Source of the DNA: Ophiura sarsii
Taxonomy: Eukaryota; Echinodermata; Ophiuroidea; Amphilepidida; Ophiuridae
Assembly (NCBI GenBank): GCA_035610835.1
Contig: CM069442.1
Span: 1 to 64,000, forward strand
DNA length: 64,000 nt
Direction: 5' to 3'
Part shown: piece by piece, positions 49,306-62,394 of the stretch
Layout of the letters: each line of letters opens with the position of its first letter
Position numbering within the stretch: the stretch's first letter is position 1
Notes under the pieces: model-generated
What the model was told of the DNA's origin: nothing
The model's database searches: none
What the model saw: the letters and a program-made list of their open reading frames with translations, nothing else
Made by a program: the position numbers and the translations under genes

Positions 49306-50185
49306 TACACTCTTAATTCTTCGTGGTTATTTTTTCCGTGGTCATTTTTAATCAACTATATACGTGGTCGATTTGACTGCATTCGTGGTTGAATTGACTA
49401 CGGATGACCAGTTATTTTGACAACGGCGACAATAGTCAAATCAATTTGACCACGGAAAGTGTCGAATTAGCCACTAGATCGCTAATTTGCATATTTTACT
49501 TGGCCTTATATGAGCCGAGTAAATTGTGCAAATAGCTCATTAGCATAATTGCAATGGTACAAAAATTAGCACCGTGCTCGTTTGTACCATTTCAATTATG
49601 CTAAAATGAGCTAATATGCACCTTGTATTCATTTAAACCTATTATTTTATCTTAATTAAGTCGATGTACTAATTTAACACCATTGAATGTATATTGATAT
49701 GCATGCATATATCGTCTCACTTGCTTTAAGAAAGTGTAAAGTTTTTGTACACAAAGTAAATGCAAATACATTGTGCAAAAACATGAACACCAACGATTTA
49801 ATGCCCCTGCAGCCTCACCCCCCCCCCCCCCCCCCCCCCCCCCCCACCTCACACCACCACCATTCCCTCAAGCAACCACGACGGCATAGTGTTACTTTTT
49901 TCGACCCGTATTGTGGTTAAATTTTCAACCACAATAGGTGGTCATTTTGTCTACAAAACAACCCCGAAGGTAACCACGAAAAAGCAACCACGTCATAGGT
50001 GTTACTTTAATTCGACCCCGTATCGTGGTTAAATTTTCAACCACAATACGTGGTCATTTTGTCTTACCACGGATGGCGTGGTCATTTTGACACCCAACGT
50101 GGTAAGGTGCATAGTTAACTACCAAACGTGGTTAAAAAATGACCACGTCGTGGTCATTTTTTAACCACGCAAGTTTAAGAGTGTA
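49306..50185. mobile_element. TIR element with gtggtcattttt ends, about 880 bp
   Basis: The left end tacactcttaa...cgtggttattttttccgtgg and the right end accacgcaagtttaagagtgta are inverted repeats, extending over accacg/cgtggtcattttt motifs. The interior repeats cgtggtcattttgac and aaccacaat many times and includes a C-run at 49819-49845. The terminus actctta is shared with the MITE at 44145. No transposase. Confidence 0.75.
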
Positions 50186-51899
50186 GGTAAAGAAAATACT
50201 GCCTAGTTTCCGTGTTGTCATTTACTGATGTCTGTGTATTCTAACCGTTGGAACATATAGGACCATTTGCCCCACTGATGGGGTAACTGGTCCGTGCCAA
50301 GTAAAGTTTTCAGTTAGTGGCCTAATTCACAATTTTGCGTGTGTATTAAATGGGAGTGACTATTATACTGTACACTCCCGTCCTGTATTGTAGCGATTTT
50401 CTATAGACTATAATATACACGACGGCTTATAAATCCTCGTAAATTCTCGCGTGATTCCTGTTCAGAGGGTTTGCGACTGCCGGAATTGAAAACTGTAAGA
50501 CCGTCGTGTACGAGATAGACTTGGGACCAGTCCTTATGTGACTTCACTTCTTGTTGTCCGTTTCGGGAGAGTAAGAGGGCCGATTAGGTGGCGTATAGGT
50601 GGATGATTGGTAAAGTGAAGCTACATTGTCCTATAAATAATCTAATTTAGCAAAATAAATTAATTACTATTTTGGGTGCGCTGTGAAAAGCAGAGTGCTG
50701 TGGCTTGCGACCAAAATACTGTAAAATACCCCCCCCCCCCCCACCCAAAAAAAAAACCACCACACACCACAACAACACCTAGGGTATTTTAGTCTTAGAC
50801 TAATACGGCTCACACAATGTGACATTAGGTCTACTCGTGAAAACATTGAACACGTACTGATTGGAATTGATGATATCGATTTCCTTTGTGTAAAACGGAA
50901 TTGATGTTGAAGTTTATTGAAGTAATTGTTTAACAATCGATTATTAGTGCTTAGAGCTTTATATAGGGCCACATAAAAGTAAACATGTTTAGCGTCCCCC
51001 GTCACCTCATATTTTTTGACTCGCTTCAATTGTCTTTTGTTGTAATTCTTTATTTTTCAGCAGTGTATAGTAATAACATCTCTCTGGTTTCAGAGTTTGA
51101 GATTTTGCTTTCACATCCGACCGTTTAGGCCCGGGCGTTTAGGGAGGGGGGCGTAAGAATATTAGCAACATAGTGGTGGGTCATTACATTAATCGCTGTC
51201 GTTGTGGGGGGGGGGGGGGGGGGGGGCAAACAATTGACGATGATAAAGAAACATATTGGGACACATTAATATGTAAGCATTTTAAAACAAGTTGTGTTGT
51301 GACCATCCCCTTTGAATCACAACATGTTTAATAGAGGCATCCTTGTCAAGGTTCGCCAAGGTTTATTAAATCGCTATATAAATACAAGGGCGATTATGTA
51401 CTAAAAGTTTTTTAAAAGGCCTCCTATTTTGTTAAAAAGTCTATACGCTAAACATGTTCTAATATTTGTATTTGCCGAAAATACATATGACAAATGTTTA
51501 GAACAAACAAAGTTATTTTGAAAGTAATCATTGCCTCATAAAATACCGAGTAAACTTGTATACACGTGCGATCGGGAGCGCGCTGATAACCGTGTAGAAT
51601 TGCTTCAATTGTTTGTGTGGCTACGGAAGTCGGACTCGGAGCGCTTGCAATATCGGGGACGTGTGTGGTGATAAAAATAATCAAAAGGGATTTGAAATTT
51701 TCCGACTCCGACCGTGTCTTCTAGCTTCATGCTCCGACGGGACACATATCACAATAGTTGTTCATGTTTGATCAATGCGATTGGGATGTCAACAAAAGGA
51801 TTTACATACATTTTCAAGTAATAATTCACAAGTACAGTAGGATTCACAATTTTGCGTGTGTATAATCATATGCGTGTCCATGGCATGATTTGTTTAGAC
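50186..51899. other. No gene recognised; homopolymer runs
   Basis: C-run at about 50730-50744 and G-run at 51206-51226. The minus-strand frame at 50667-51029 spans the C-run and shows no domain. The phrase ggtccgtgcc near 50290 is related to 34148-34166. Confidence 0.4.
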
Positions 51900-52592
51900 C
51901 AGGGGTGGGCAACCTACGGCCCGCGGGCCGCATGCGGCCCGCCAGTGGTTTTTTTGCGGCCCGCGAGATGTATCAAGAAAAAAAAAGAAAAAAAAATCTA
52001 TTTTACATCATCACAAAACTACGAGCTAGCTGCTTAGCACAAATGATGTTCCTCAACGTGCGTAGGTCTTTTTTCCCCATTAATTGTCATCTGCCAGTGG
52101 CATAACAAGAGGGTGGCGAGGGGTTCATTTGACAAGAAGAATCATGGAATTATGATGGTCAAATGTACAAAGATGAAAAAATTTCGCGCGCTACGCGCAC
52201 ATACAATGTGTCCCCAAATTGCAACATTCTTTAGTAAAGGCTTGTTTAGAGCCAAAATATACCTCAATCGTGCCATAAATAACTGTAAAGTCGACAATTT
52301 TCGCTCGCTACGCGCGCCCGAACAACTTCTTGTCGGTTGACTTTCATTCGTCCCCCCTAATATGAAGAACCTAGTTACGCCACTGTCATCTGTACTGAAT
52401 TAAAATTACGGTTTTTTTTTTAAGATATTGAGATTATCAAGCACACACACCTATTGCATGCTTGCAAGTCTTCGGAATCAAAGGTTTGAAATCTACAGCA
52501 GGTCATTGCTACAAAATTTGGTTAGGTGCGGCCCAGGCAATTTTTCACTTCTTATATCTGGCCCATTCATTCAAAAAGGTTGCCCACCCCTG
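51900..52592. mobile_element. hAT-type MITE, copy 2, 693 bp
   Basis: Same length, same TIRs and, as far as I can compare by eye, the same sequence as 30659-31351, including identical translated frames. The 8 bp on either side (gtttagac and ccctaaac) do not match, unlike copy 1. So the target duplication is missing, mutated or rearranged. Confidence 0.93.
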
Positions 52593-54589
52593 CCCTAAAC
52601 ATATCCTTGTTAATGCCATCAGGACTACAAGAAGATTCTTTGTGCAATCCAGCAATATAGTTAGCATCACTTTATTGTCCACCGGGCTTTTCCCAAGAAC
52701 AAACTGTGCCAAACATCTGCTGAATTAACAGTCAAAGGTGATCTCTATGAGTGGCCATAGTATAAACAAATACGTGTATGGTTGTCATCTAAGGTTACAC
52801 GTAGTTCGCGTACGGTAACACGTAGTTCGTGTAGTTGAACGTGTACGGTTAGACGTCCGAGATGTATCTTAGACGTCTAAGATCACATTATCGCTTTATT
52901 CCGTTAACAATTGAGACCCTTTGGATTTAATATTTGCAAACAAGTACTAAGCAAAAAAACCAAGGGAGTAGAGGGTGGTGGAGGATCAGAAAAAAGGACG
53001 GACACAACCATATTGAATATCCTACAAGTTTATTCTTATTACTGAATGAACCCTATTTGCATTTTCTCATCTTCGACGTGTATGTAGCCTTGATTCATGG
53101 CGCACTTGCTGGATGTCACTTTATGTATAAAATCACATTATAATAATATTAGCAGTGTAGAACGCCCAACCACACATATCTCTAACTCTCTATTAGCCTC
53201 ATATCCACCTCTTCAACTTGCCAAGAGGATTTTATTTTTTCCGCAAAATAAACCAACAGTTGTTACAATGGAAGTAGGATACAACCAGTGGCATAAGGAA
53301 CATATAGTTTTGACCGGAAATTAAATCTACCATATTATAGACTCCGTGATTAATTATTAAAGTGAAGCCATGGGCTCAAACTCCGTATCTGCGTATACAA
53401 ATCAGATAAGTCCCAAAACAGCGCCTCTTTAACAGGAATCGAGTTAAGGTTATTTCAACCATAAACGAATAAATATTTTAGCTATAATTTGTGTTACATT
53501 CTAAAACACCATTTTACAAAGTTGGTAAACTGTAAGTAACTATTATTTTATTTTAAATTTGATATCATTTATTTATTCATCAATCACGATTGTCGATAAA
53601 GAATCGGAAGAATTATGTACATTTGAATCATACGCATTTACATGCAGTTCTAAGTTTCGATTCTAATTGCCCTTGTTATCTCAGTTGGCTGAGCGCCCGT
53701 CTAGAGTTCGAGAAGTCCCGGTTTCACATTTCAGCCGGGTAAATACATTGTCATTTTTCGACAGCCATGAGGAAAATATTAATTATTATCAAGGTCACCA
53801 GTGCTTGGTTTCACTGTAGCATTCTTCTGTAAAAGCATTTATCCAGTATTTGGCTTTTAATCTCTTTGTTTTAAAACGTTCCATACAAAATGGCCATTCG
53901 GGTATCTGAAAGAAGCAAATGAGTGTATATTAAACTTCATATGAAATGAAAAGCCAGGTAGATAAAGCGTGGTCAAATGGTCAGGTCTACATGTTATCTC
54001 ACATTTGATTGCTTTGGAGATCGATTGGTATAAGACGAATAGAATATTATGGTAGTATTATGGCAATCAAAGTAAACTCGTCATGTATTGGCAAATGTGG
54101 TACTACATCAAGTCTTTCAAACCTATTGTATTTGATTTATTTTGATAATTAAAAGGGTTGCAAGTATAAGTGTTATGAAACTTTGTTAAAAATATTTTAA
54201 AACATCATATAATATTCCAATAAGATGGCAAAACAAACTTGGAGTCACAATAAGCAAAACAGATTGGCAAACTATATGTTACTTGATAATGAGCATTACA
54301 AAACATATCAGAACTCCATTGGTTTCAATTTAGAATTATAAACAACATAGGCACGAATAGTTTGCTGTATTTAATGAAAATAAAAGAAAATAATGAGTGC
54401 AATTTGTGCAAAACAATCCAGAACATAATAGCAAATGTACTAGCTGTTTAATATATGGATTTATCGTGGCATAAAGAAAAGCCATCAATGATTATCATAA
54501 TACGCAGTATGATGAACTATGGGCGACTTGGACTCATATTAATTAGTCAATATTGTACTTTTAAAATTTGATTATGTATCATGAATTTT
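52593..54589. other. No gene; short motif repeats and tRNA-like relic
   Basis: 52797-52880 holds overlapping cacgtagttcg and agacgtc phrases. 53666-53745 is tRNA-like. The rest is AT-rich, with a small frame at 53097-53324 of no recognisable family. Confidence 0.4.
53666..53745 (+). other. tRNA-like relic
   Basis: gcccttgttatctcagttgg, then ctgagcgcccgtctagagtt and a degenerate B-box (cccggtttcacatttcagcc), ending gggta. It suggests a tRNA-derived SINE or tRNA pseudogene; the T-loop lacks the invariant ttcga and an anticodon cannot be trusted. Confidence 0.4.
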
Positions 54590-57500
54590 ACGGATATATT
54601 AGTTTTTGAAGAAATGAAAATACTATAAAAATGTTGAAAATAAATAGTGCGATAAATGGTAAAAAGTGTGGGTTATTTTACAGACATATTCGTTTTTGAA
54701 GAAATGAAAAAAATATAAAAATGTTGAAAATAATTAGTGCGATAAATGGTAAATAGTGCGGGGTTTGAGAGAAGGTGTTTGTTTTCTTTCTTGGTCAATG
54801 TAAAGTGCGAAAACTAGTAAAAAGTGCGGGTTATTTTTCGGATATATTAGTTTTTGAAGAAATGAAAATACTATAAAAATGTTGAAAAATAAATAGTGCG
54901 ATAAATGGTGAAAAGTGCGGGGTTTGACAGAAGGTGTGATATTCGTTTTTCTTGGTCAATTAATAGTGCGGAAACTAGTGAAAAGTGCGGGTTATTTTAC
55001 AGAAATGTTGGTTTTTGAAGAAATGGAAATTAAAATAGAATAATGAATATAAACAGTGCGATAAATGGTCAAAAGTGCGGGTTATTTTACGGATATATTA
55101 GTTTTTGAAGAAATGAAAATACTATAAAAATGTTGAAAATAAAATTGCGATAAATGGTAAAAAGTGCGGGGTTTGAGAGAAGGTGGTTTTTTTCTTTCTT
55201 GGTCAATGAAAAGTGCGAAAACTAGTAAAAAGTGCGGGTTATTTTACGGATATATTAGTTTTTGAAGAAATGAAAATACTATAAAAATGTTGAAAAATAA
55301 ATAGTGCGATAAATGGTCAAAAGTGCGGGTTATTTTACGGATATATTAGTTTTTGAAGAAATGAAAATAATATACAAATGTTGACAATAAATAGTGCGAT
55401 AAATGGTGAAAAGTGCGGGGTTTGAGAGAAGGAGTGATATTCGTTTTTCTTGGTCAATGAAAAGTGCGAAAACTAGGAAAAAGTGCGGGTTATTTTACGG
55501 ATATATTAGTTTTTGAAGAAATGAAAATACAATAAAAATGTTGAAAATAAATAGTGTGATAAATGGTCAAACGTGCGGGTTATTTTACGGATATATTAGT
55601 TTTTGAAGAAATGAAAATAATATAAAAATGTTGAAAAAAAATAGTGCGATAAATGGTAAAAAGTGCGGGCTATTTTACAGACATATTCGTTTTTGAAGAA
55701 ATGAAAAAAATATAAAAATGTTGAAAATAATTAGTGCGATAAATGGTAAAAAGTGCGGGGTTTGAGAGAAGGTGTTTTTCTTTCTTGGTCAATGAAAAGT
55801 GCGATAACTAGTAAAAAGTGCGGGTTATTTTACGGATATATTAGTTTTTGAAGAAATGAAAATACAATAAAAATGTTGAAAATAAATAGTGCGATAAATG
55901 GTCAAAAGTGCGGGTTATTTTACAGACATATTCGTTTTTGAAGAAATGAAAAAAATATAAAAATGTTGAAAATAATTAGTGCGATAAATGGTAAAAAGTG
56001 CGGGGTTTGAGAGAAGGTGTTTTTCTTTCTTGGTCAATGAAAAGTGCGATAAATGGTCAAAAGTGCGGGTTATTTTACGGATATATTAGTTTTTGAAGAA
56101 ATGAAAATACTATAAAAATGTTGAAAATAAATAGTGCGATAAATGGTAAAAAGTGCGGGTTATTTTACAGACATATTCGTTTTTGAAGAAATTAAAAATA
56201 TATAAAAATGTTGAAAATAATTAGTGCGATAAATGGTAAAAAGTGCGGGGTTTGAGAGAAGGTGTTTTTTTTCTTTCTTGGTCAATGAAAAGTGCGAAAA
56301 CTAGTAAAAAGTGCGGGTTATTTTACGGATATATTAGTTTTTGAAGAAATGAAAATACAATAAAAATGTTGAAAATAAATAGTGCGATAAATGGTCAAAA
56401 GTGCGGGTTATTTTACGGATATTTTAGTTTTTGAAGTAATGAATATAATATAAAAATGTTGACAATAAATAGTGCGGTAAATGGTGAAAAGTGCGGGGTT
56501 TGAGAGAAGGTGTGATATTCGTTTTTCTTGGTCAATTAATAGTGCGGAAACTACTGAAAAGTGCGGGTTATTTTACAGAAATGTTGGTTTTTGAAGAAAT
56601 GGAAATTAAAATAGAATAATGAATATAAATAGTGCGATAAATGGTAAAAAGTGCGGGTTATTTTACGGATATATTAGTTTTTGAAGAAATGAAAATACTA
56701 TAAAAATGTTGAAAATAAATAGTGCGATAAATGGTCAAAAGTGCGGGTTATTTTACGGGTATATTCGTTTTTTAAGAAATGAAAAAATATAAAAATGTTG
56801 AAAATAATTAGTGCGACAAATGGTAAAAAGTGCGGGGTTTGAGAGAAGGTGTTTTTTTTTTCTTGGTCAATGAAAAGTGCGAAAACTAGTGAAAAGTGCG
56901 GGTTATTTTACAGTAATGTTGTTTTTTGAGAAATGGAAATTAAAATAGAATAATGAATATAAATAGTGCGATAAATGGTCAAAAGTGCGGGTTATTTTAC
57001 GGATATATTAGTTTTTGAAGAAATGAAAATACTATAAAAATGTTGAAAATAAATAGTGCGATAAATGGTCAAAAGTGCGGGTTAATTTACAGACATATTC
57101 GTTTTTGAAGAAATGAAAAAAATATAAAAATTTTGAAAATAATTAGTGCGATAAATGGTAAAAAGTGCGGGGTTTGAGAGAAGGTGGTTTTATTCTTTCT
57201 TGGTCAATGAAAAGTGCGAAAACTAGTAAAAAGTGCGGGTTATTTTACGGATATATTAGTTTTTGAAGAAATGAAAATGTTGAAAATAAATATTGCGATA
57301 AATGGTCAAAAGTGCGGGTTATTTTACAGACACATTCGTTTTTGAAGAAATGAAAAAAATTGAAAAAAAATTGAAAATAATTAGTGCGATAAATGGTAAA
57401 CAAGTGCGGGGTTTGAGAGAAGGTGTGTGTTTTTCTTGGTCAATGAAAAGTGCGAAAACTAGTAAATAGTGCAGGTTATTTTACGGATATATTAGTTTTT

Positions 57501-59880
57501 GAAGAAATGAAAATACTATAAAAATGTTGAAAATAAATAGTGCGATAAATGGTAAAAAGTGCGGATTATTTTACAGACATTCGTTTTTGAAGAAATGAAA
57601 AAAATATAAAAATGTTGAAAATAATTAGTGCGATAAATGGTAAAAAGTGCGGGGTTTGAGAAAAGGTGTTTTTTTTCTTCTAGTAAAATGTGCGGGTTAT
57701 TTTACGGATATATTAGTTTTTGAAGAAATGAAAATACTATAAAAATGTTGAAAATAAATAGTGCGATAAATGGTAAAAAGTGCGGGTTATTTTACAGACA
57801 TATTCGTTTTTGAAGAAATGAAAAAAATATTAAAATGTTGAAAATAAATAGTGCGATAAATGGTGAAAAGTGCGGGGTTTGAGAGAAGGTGTTTTTTTTC
57901 TTTCTTGGTCAATGAAAAGTGCGAAAACTAATAAAAAGTGCGGGTTATTTTACGGATATATTAGTTTTTGAAGAAATGAAAATACAATAAAAATGTTGAA
58001 AATAAATAGTGTGATAAATGGTCAAAAGTGCGGGTTATTTTACGGATATATTAGTTTTTGAAGAAATGAAAATAATATAAAAATGTTGACAATAAATAGT
58101 GCGAAAAATGGTGAAAAGTGCGGGGTTTGAGAGAAGGTGTGATATTCGTTTTTCTTGGTCAATTAATAGTGCGGAAACTAGTGAAAAGTGCGGGTTATTT
58201 TACAGAAATGTTGGTTTTTGAAGAAATGGAAATTAAAATAGAATAATGAATATAAACAGTGCGATAAATGGTCAAAAGTGCGGGTTATTTTACGGATATA
58301 TTAGTTTTTGAAGAAATGAAAATACTATAAAAATGTTGAAAATAAAATTGCGATAAATGGTAAAAAGTGCGGGGTTTGAGAGAAGGTGTTTTTTTTCTTT
58401 CTTGGTCAATGAAAAGTGCGAAAACTAGTAAAAAGTGCGGGTTATTTTACGGATATATTAGTTTTTGAAGAAATGAAAATACTATAAAAATGTTGAAAAA
58501 TAAATAGTGCGATAAATGGTAAAAAGTGCGGGTTATTTTACGGATATATTAGTTTTTGAAGAAATGAAAATACTATAAAAATGTTGAAAATAAATAGTGC
58601 GATAAATGGTCAAAAGTGCGGGTTATATTACAGACATATTCGTTTTTGAAGAAATGAAAAAAATATAAAAATTTTGAAAATAATTAGTGCGATAAATGGT
58701 AAAAAGTGCGGGGTTTGAGAGAAGGTGGTTTTCTTTCTTTCTTGGTCAATGAAAAGTGCGAAAACTAGTAAAAAGTGCGGGTTATTTTACGGATATATTA
58801 GTTTTTGAAGAAATGAAAATGTTGAAAATAAATATTGCGATAAATGGTCAAAAGTGCGGGTTATTTTACAGACATATTCGTTTTTGAAGAAATGAAACAA
58901 ATATTAAAAAAATTGAAAATAATTAGTGCGATAAATGGTAAACAAGTGCGGGGTTTGAGAGAAGGTGTGTTTTTTTCTTGGTCAATGAAAAGTGCGAAAA
59001 CTAGTAAAAAGTGCGGTTATTTTACGGATATATTAGTTTTTGAAGAAATGAAAATACTATAAAAATGTTGAAAATAAATAGTGCGATAAATGGTCAAAGT
59101 GCGGATTATTTTACGGATATATTAGTTTTTGAAGAAATGAAAATAATATAAAAATGTTGACAATAAATAGTGCGTTAAATGGTGAAAAGTGCGGGGTTTG
59201 AGAGGTGTGTTTTTTCTTGGTCAATGAAAAGTGCGAAACTAGTGAAAAGTGCGGGTTATTTTACAGAAATGTTGGTTTTTGAAGAAATTGAAATTGAATA
59301 AGAATAATGAATATAGATAGTGCGTAAAATGGTAAAAAATTCAGAGTTCAAGTAAATTATGTTAAATTTTCTCGGCCAAAATGCGGAATCTGGTCGAAAA
59401 TGCGGGTTATTTTACGGAGATATTCGTTTTTGAAGAAATGAAAATGAATTAAGAATGATGAAATTCAGCAGTGTGTAAACTGGTAAAAAGTGCGTGGTTT
59501 CAATAAAGGGGTGTTACTTTTTTCTAACTGGTCAGTGCAAAGTGCGAAAACTGGTCAAAAGTGCGGGTTATTTTACGGATATATTAGTTTCTAAAGAAAT
59601 GAAAATAATATAAAAATGTTGAAAATAAATAGTGCGATAAATGGTCAATAATGCGTGGTTTAAAGGAAGGTTTTCTTCTTCTTGGTCAATGAAAAATGCG
59701 GGAAATAATCAAAAATGATTATTATTTTACAGAAATATTTGTGTGTTTTCTTTTTTAAGAAATGAAAATAAAATAAAAGCGTTGAAAATAAATAGTGCGA
59801 TAAATGGTCAATAATGCGTGGTTATTTTTTGTGTGTTTTTTGTTTTGAAGAAATGAAAAGAAAATAAAAGCGAAAAGTGT
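54590..59880. repeat. Satellite array 2 (inverse of array 1), about 5.3 kb
   Basis: Two unit types alternate irregularly: about 90 bp (gtgcgggttattttacggat, gtttttgaagaaatgaaaat, aatagtgcgataaatgg) and a longer type that adds gtgcggggtttgagagaagg and cttggtcaatgaaaagtgcg. A third variant has aatagaataatgaatataa. It is the reverse complement of the family at 23690-26075. The right-hand end (59300-59880) is most diverged, mirroring the left end of array 1. Confidence 0.95.
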
Positions 59881-60090
59881 GGAGTCCCTAATCTGGACAT
59901 GACCATTATTTATACTTTCATTGCATATTTTATAATCCTCCTACTTTTGTCACTGCTATGGAAATATCTGCATTTGGGATACAATTACTGTGGATCAAAA
60001 TTTTTGAATGCTTTAGGTTCTAATTGTGTGGGTTGTTGCGCACGCGGCTATGGAAAATTCCCTGTCCTAAATCATGACAGGTATCATAAC
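59881..60090. repeat. Conserved flank of satellite array 2
   Basis: gcacgcggctatggaaaatt...cctgtcctaaatcatgaca matches, inverted, the flank of array 1 at 23515-23580. The 64-codon frame at 59899-60093 spans it but is not conserved in array 1. Confidence 0.65.
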
Positions 60091-60879
60091 TAGTCATCGC
60101 CTAATGTTACAAACACTATTTTGGTCCCATTTTAAAGGATATTTAGTAGTCTTTAAGTATGTGGTTCAACAGACTTGTCAACTATTTGTAACAACTAATT
60201 AATTATGGATAAGACCATGATCATCAGCTTTCTTTCTATTCGCTACACAGTCAACATGAATAATCAGCCTCAATTTACCGGATTTATAAAAATGACTATA
60301 ACAGAAAAAGTTTTCAACCTATGATAGCAAAAGTATACATTTTTGGAAAGCTTGTAACTAGAGGAATTCAGAAATGCAGTTTATATCAGGGAAGGGTTCA
60401 TCCTTAAACAAATATTTCTGAAAATTCTAAAAATATATAAAATAAAAATTGGAGATATTCACTAGCCGGTATAATTACCATACCGACGTAGTAACTTTGA
60501 CAATTATATATCATCTAATGGGTAATTTCATGAGGAATTCAAATATGCAAAGTAAATAATGATAGGGGTAGGTATAAAAAATATATGGATCTCAAATTGA
60601 AAATAAAAAACTCTGATATTTTCCCGAACATTTCCGATCATACCATTTTAGTTCTTGGTCGTACTATAATTTTAATGGCATGTATTTGGTTTCCTCATGC
60701 AATTTCCCTTCAGAAAATGTATACTTTTACTACCCCAGGGGGGTATACAAGCAAATATAAATGTGTAAAGTTAAAATCATGTCGCGAAAGCCAAAATCCG
60801 TGTGTAACGCGAACACATGACCATGTTAAGGGAAGTGTCAACCCTAAATATATGAAATTTATCAAGCACTGTAACTTTT
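60091..60879. other. AT-rich, no gene recognised
   Basis: Contains aaaagtatacatttttggaa at 60340, also present in the arms of the palindrome at 15234-15946. The 98-codon frame at 60585-60881 has no recognisable domain. Confidence 0.4.
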
Positions 60880-61400
60880 AAACTAATAATGTAATGTACA
60901 TAAAAGTATACAATTTTTCAAACGAAATGAGTCGGGGAATCTATATTTGGTATTAAATTTCCCCCAAAAAAGTGATTTCTACATTTTTGCCCAAAAATCA
61001 CTTTTTTGGCGCCAAAATTTTTCAGACAACCTAACAAAATCAGTTTTTGATTAAAAATTTCAATATTTCACCAAAATCATCTAAAGTCAATTATCTAGGA
61101 AGCACTTTTTTTTTTTTGCTTAAAAATGTTTAGTTTTGAAAATATTGACCAAAAAGTGCCAACAATGAGATTTTTATCTCAAAAATCACATTTTTGGCAC
61201 TTTTTGGATGCATATCTCGAGTTTAAAATCCATAATCGAAAAAATAAAAAATTGCCTCCTAGCGCTGAAAGCCCTCTACACAATGGTAGTAAAATCTTAC
61301 CTAATAGTTTGATATCTTTTTAGTTATACTGTCTGAAAAATCGTAAAATTCCTTCAAATTTGAACTTCTAGAAAACAGCGATTTAAGTAAAAATATTGAC
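60880..61400. repeat. AT-rich repeat related to the 15234-15946 palindrome
   Basis: Shared motifs are ataaaagtatac, the lead-in to gattctct-like phrases, aaatcacttttttg, ggcactttttgg and ttgaccaaaaagtgcc. Too diverged to define ends. Confidence 0.45.
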
Positions 61401-61949
61401 ATTTTCCACCATTTAAAGCTAAATGTTCACGGAATTCAGGGGCGTGTGACCTAAAAAGAGAGTATACTATTATGAACAATCATAATAAACTATCAGATTC
61501 AATTTATATTGTCACAATGTGAAGAAATTGGAAGAAAACTGAAATTTAAATGATCGTAAGATTGGCCTTTGTTTACATTTTTAGACATTGTTTTGCGCTC
61601 TTTTGTTTTTCGCGTCTATGTACGTGTACGTCGCGGATATTAAGCGGCGAGTCTAGTATTACGCGCGGGAAGTTTCAGCGCGCGACGCAATGATCGAACA
61701 GCTGTCGCAGCATTTGAAAAGCGCGGAACTCCGCTTAAATTCCCGCCAAATAACCATGCGCCTTTTCCTGGTTCAAACTTACCAAAACAACAATTTTAAA
61801 TCACCCAAAAGAACGGGAAATAATCGCTTCCGATTAGTAACTTATGATGGTAATGATTGAATACATATAAAAGTATAAAATAATAGAGAAATATGAAATT
61901 CAATTTTTGAAACAAGTGCCGGGTTGACACTGCCCTTAAGAAGTTATTT
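61401..61949. other. No gene; CpG-rich patch
   Basis: 61590-61760 is dense in CpG (tcgcgg, gcgcgggaag, cgcgcgacgc) within AT-rich DNA. It could be a small unmethylated or regulatory region, or a transposon remnant. No reading frame supports coding. Confidence 0.4.
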
Positions 61950-62090
61950 CATGTCAGGGCGAAAGGCTACATCGGCTTTTGTGTTGAGCGACCGTGGTCC
62001 AAAACACAAATAGCTTCAAACAAAACACCCACTAACCATCCCTGTGTCGATTATCTATGTTTGAACTAATGTCCGCCTGTAAAAGTATCC
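61950..62090. repeat. Dispersed repeat copy 3 (distal part)
   Basis: ggcttttgtgttgagcgacc...acacaaatagcttcaaa parallels 2260-2372; the end ccatccctgtgtcgattatc, then tatg is the inverse of 22773-22800. Confidence 0.65.
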
Positions 62091-62305
62091 TCTAATTAAT
62101 GATTAATACTGTCTTCAGAAGTCCAGTTTATTTAAATGTTTGTACTATTTATAAACGATTGTGATAAAAATAAAAAATAAAAAATAGAAAAAAGAGGGAA
62201 AACCCACATTAAAGACAAAGATAGATTCCTTATTTATTCATGGTAAAAAACAAAGTTAAGAATTTGATATACACCGTAAATATTTATAAACTTTCCAAAA
62301 GAAGA

Positions 62306-62394
62306 AGTCTTGAAGTGAGATTCGAACCAGGTATTGTCATCTGGAACCTGCGATCACAATTGTCCTAGGCTTAACCAATTGAGCTAAACGAGAC
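62306..62394 (-). other. tRNA-like module, inverse copy
   Basis: Minus-strand counterpart of 19700-19788, with the B-box-like ggttcgaatctc and A-box-like ttagctcaattgg conserved. Confidence 0.5.

Noticed and set aside
53666..53745. Functional tRNA gene
   Set aside because: The T-loop lacks the usual ttcga core, and acceptor and anticodon stems do not pair well.
44480..59880. Repeat arrays considered as CRISPR
   Set aside because: Units are directly adjacent with no unique spacers, unit lengths are about 90-160 bp, and the genome is clearly eukaryotic.
60585..60881. 98-codon frame
   Set aside because: Lies between AT-rich repeat fragments with no domain features and no conserved counterpart in related repeats.
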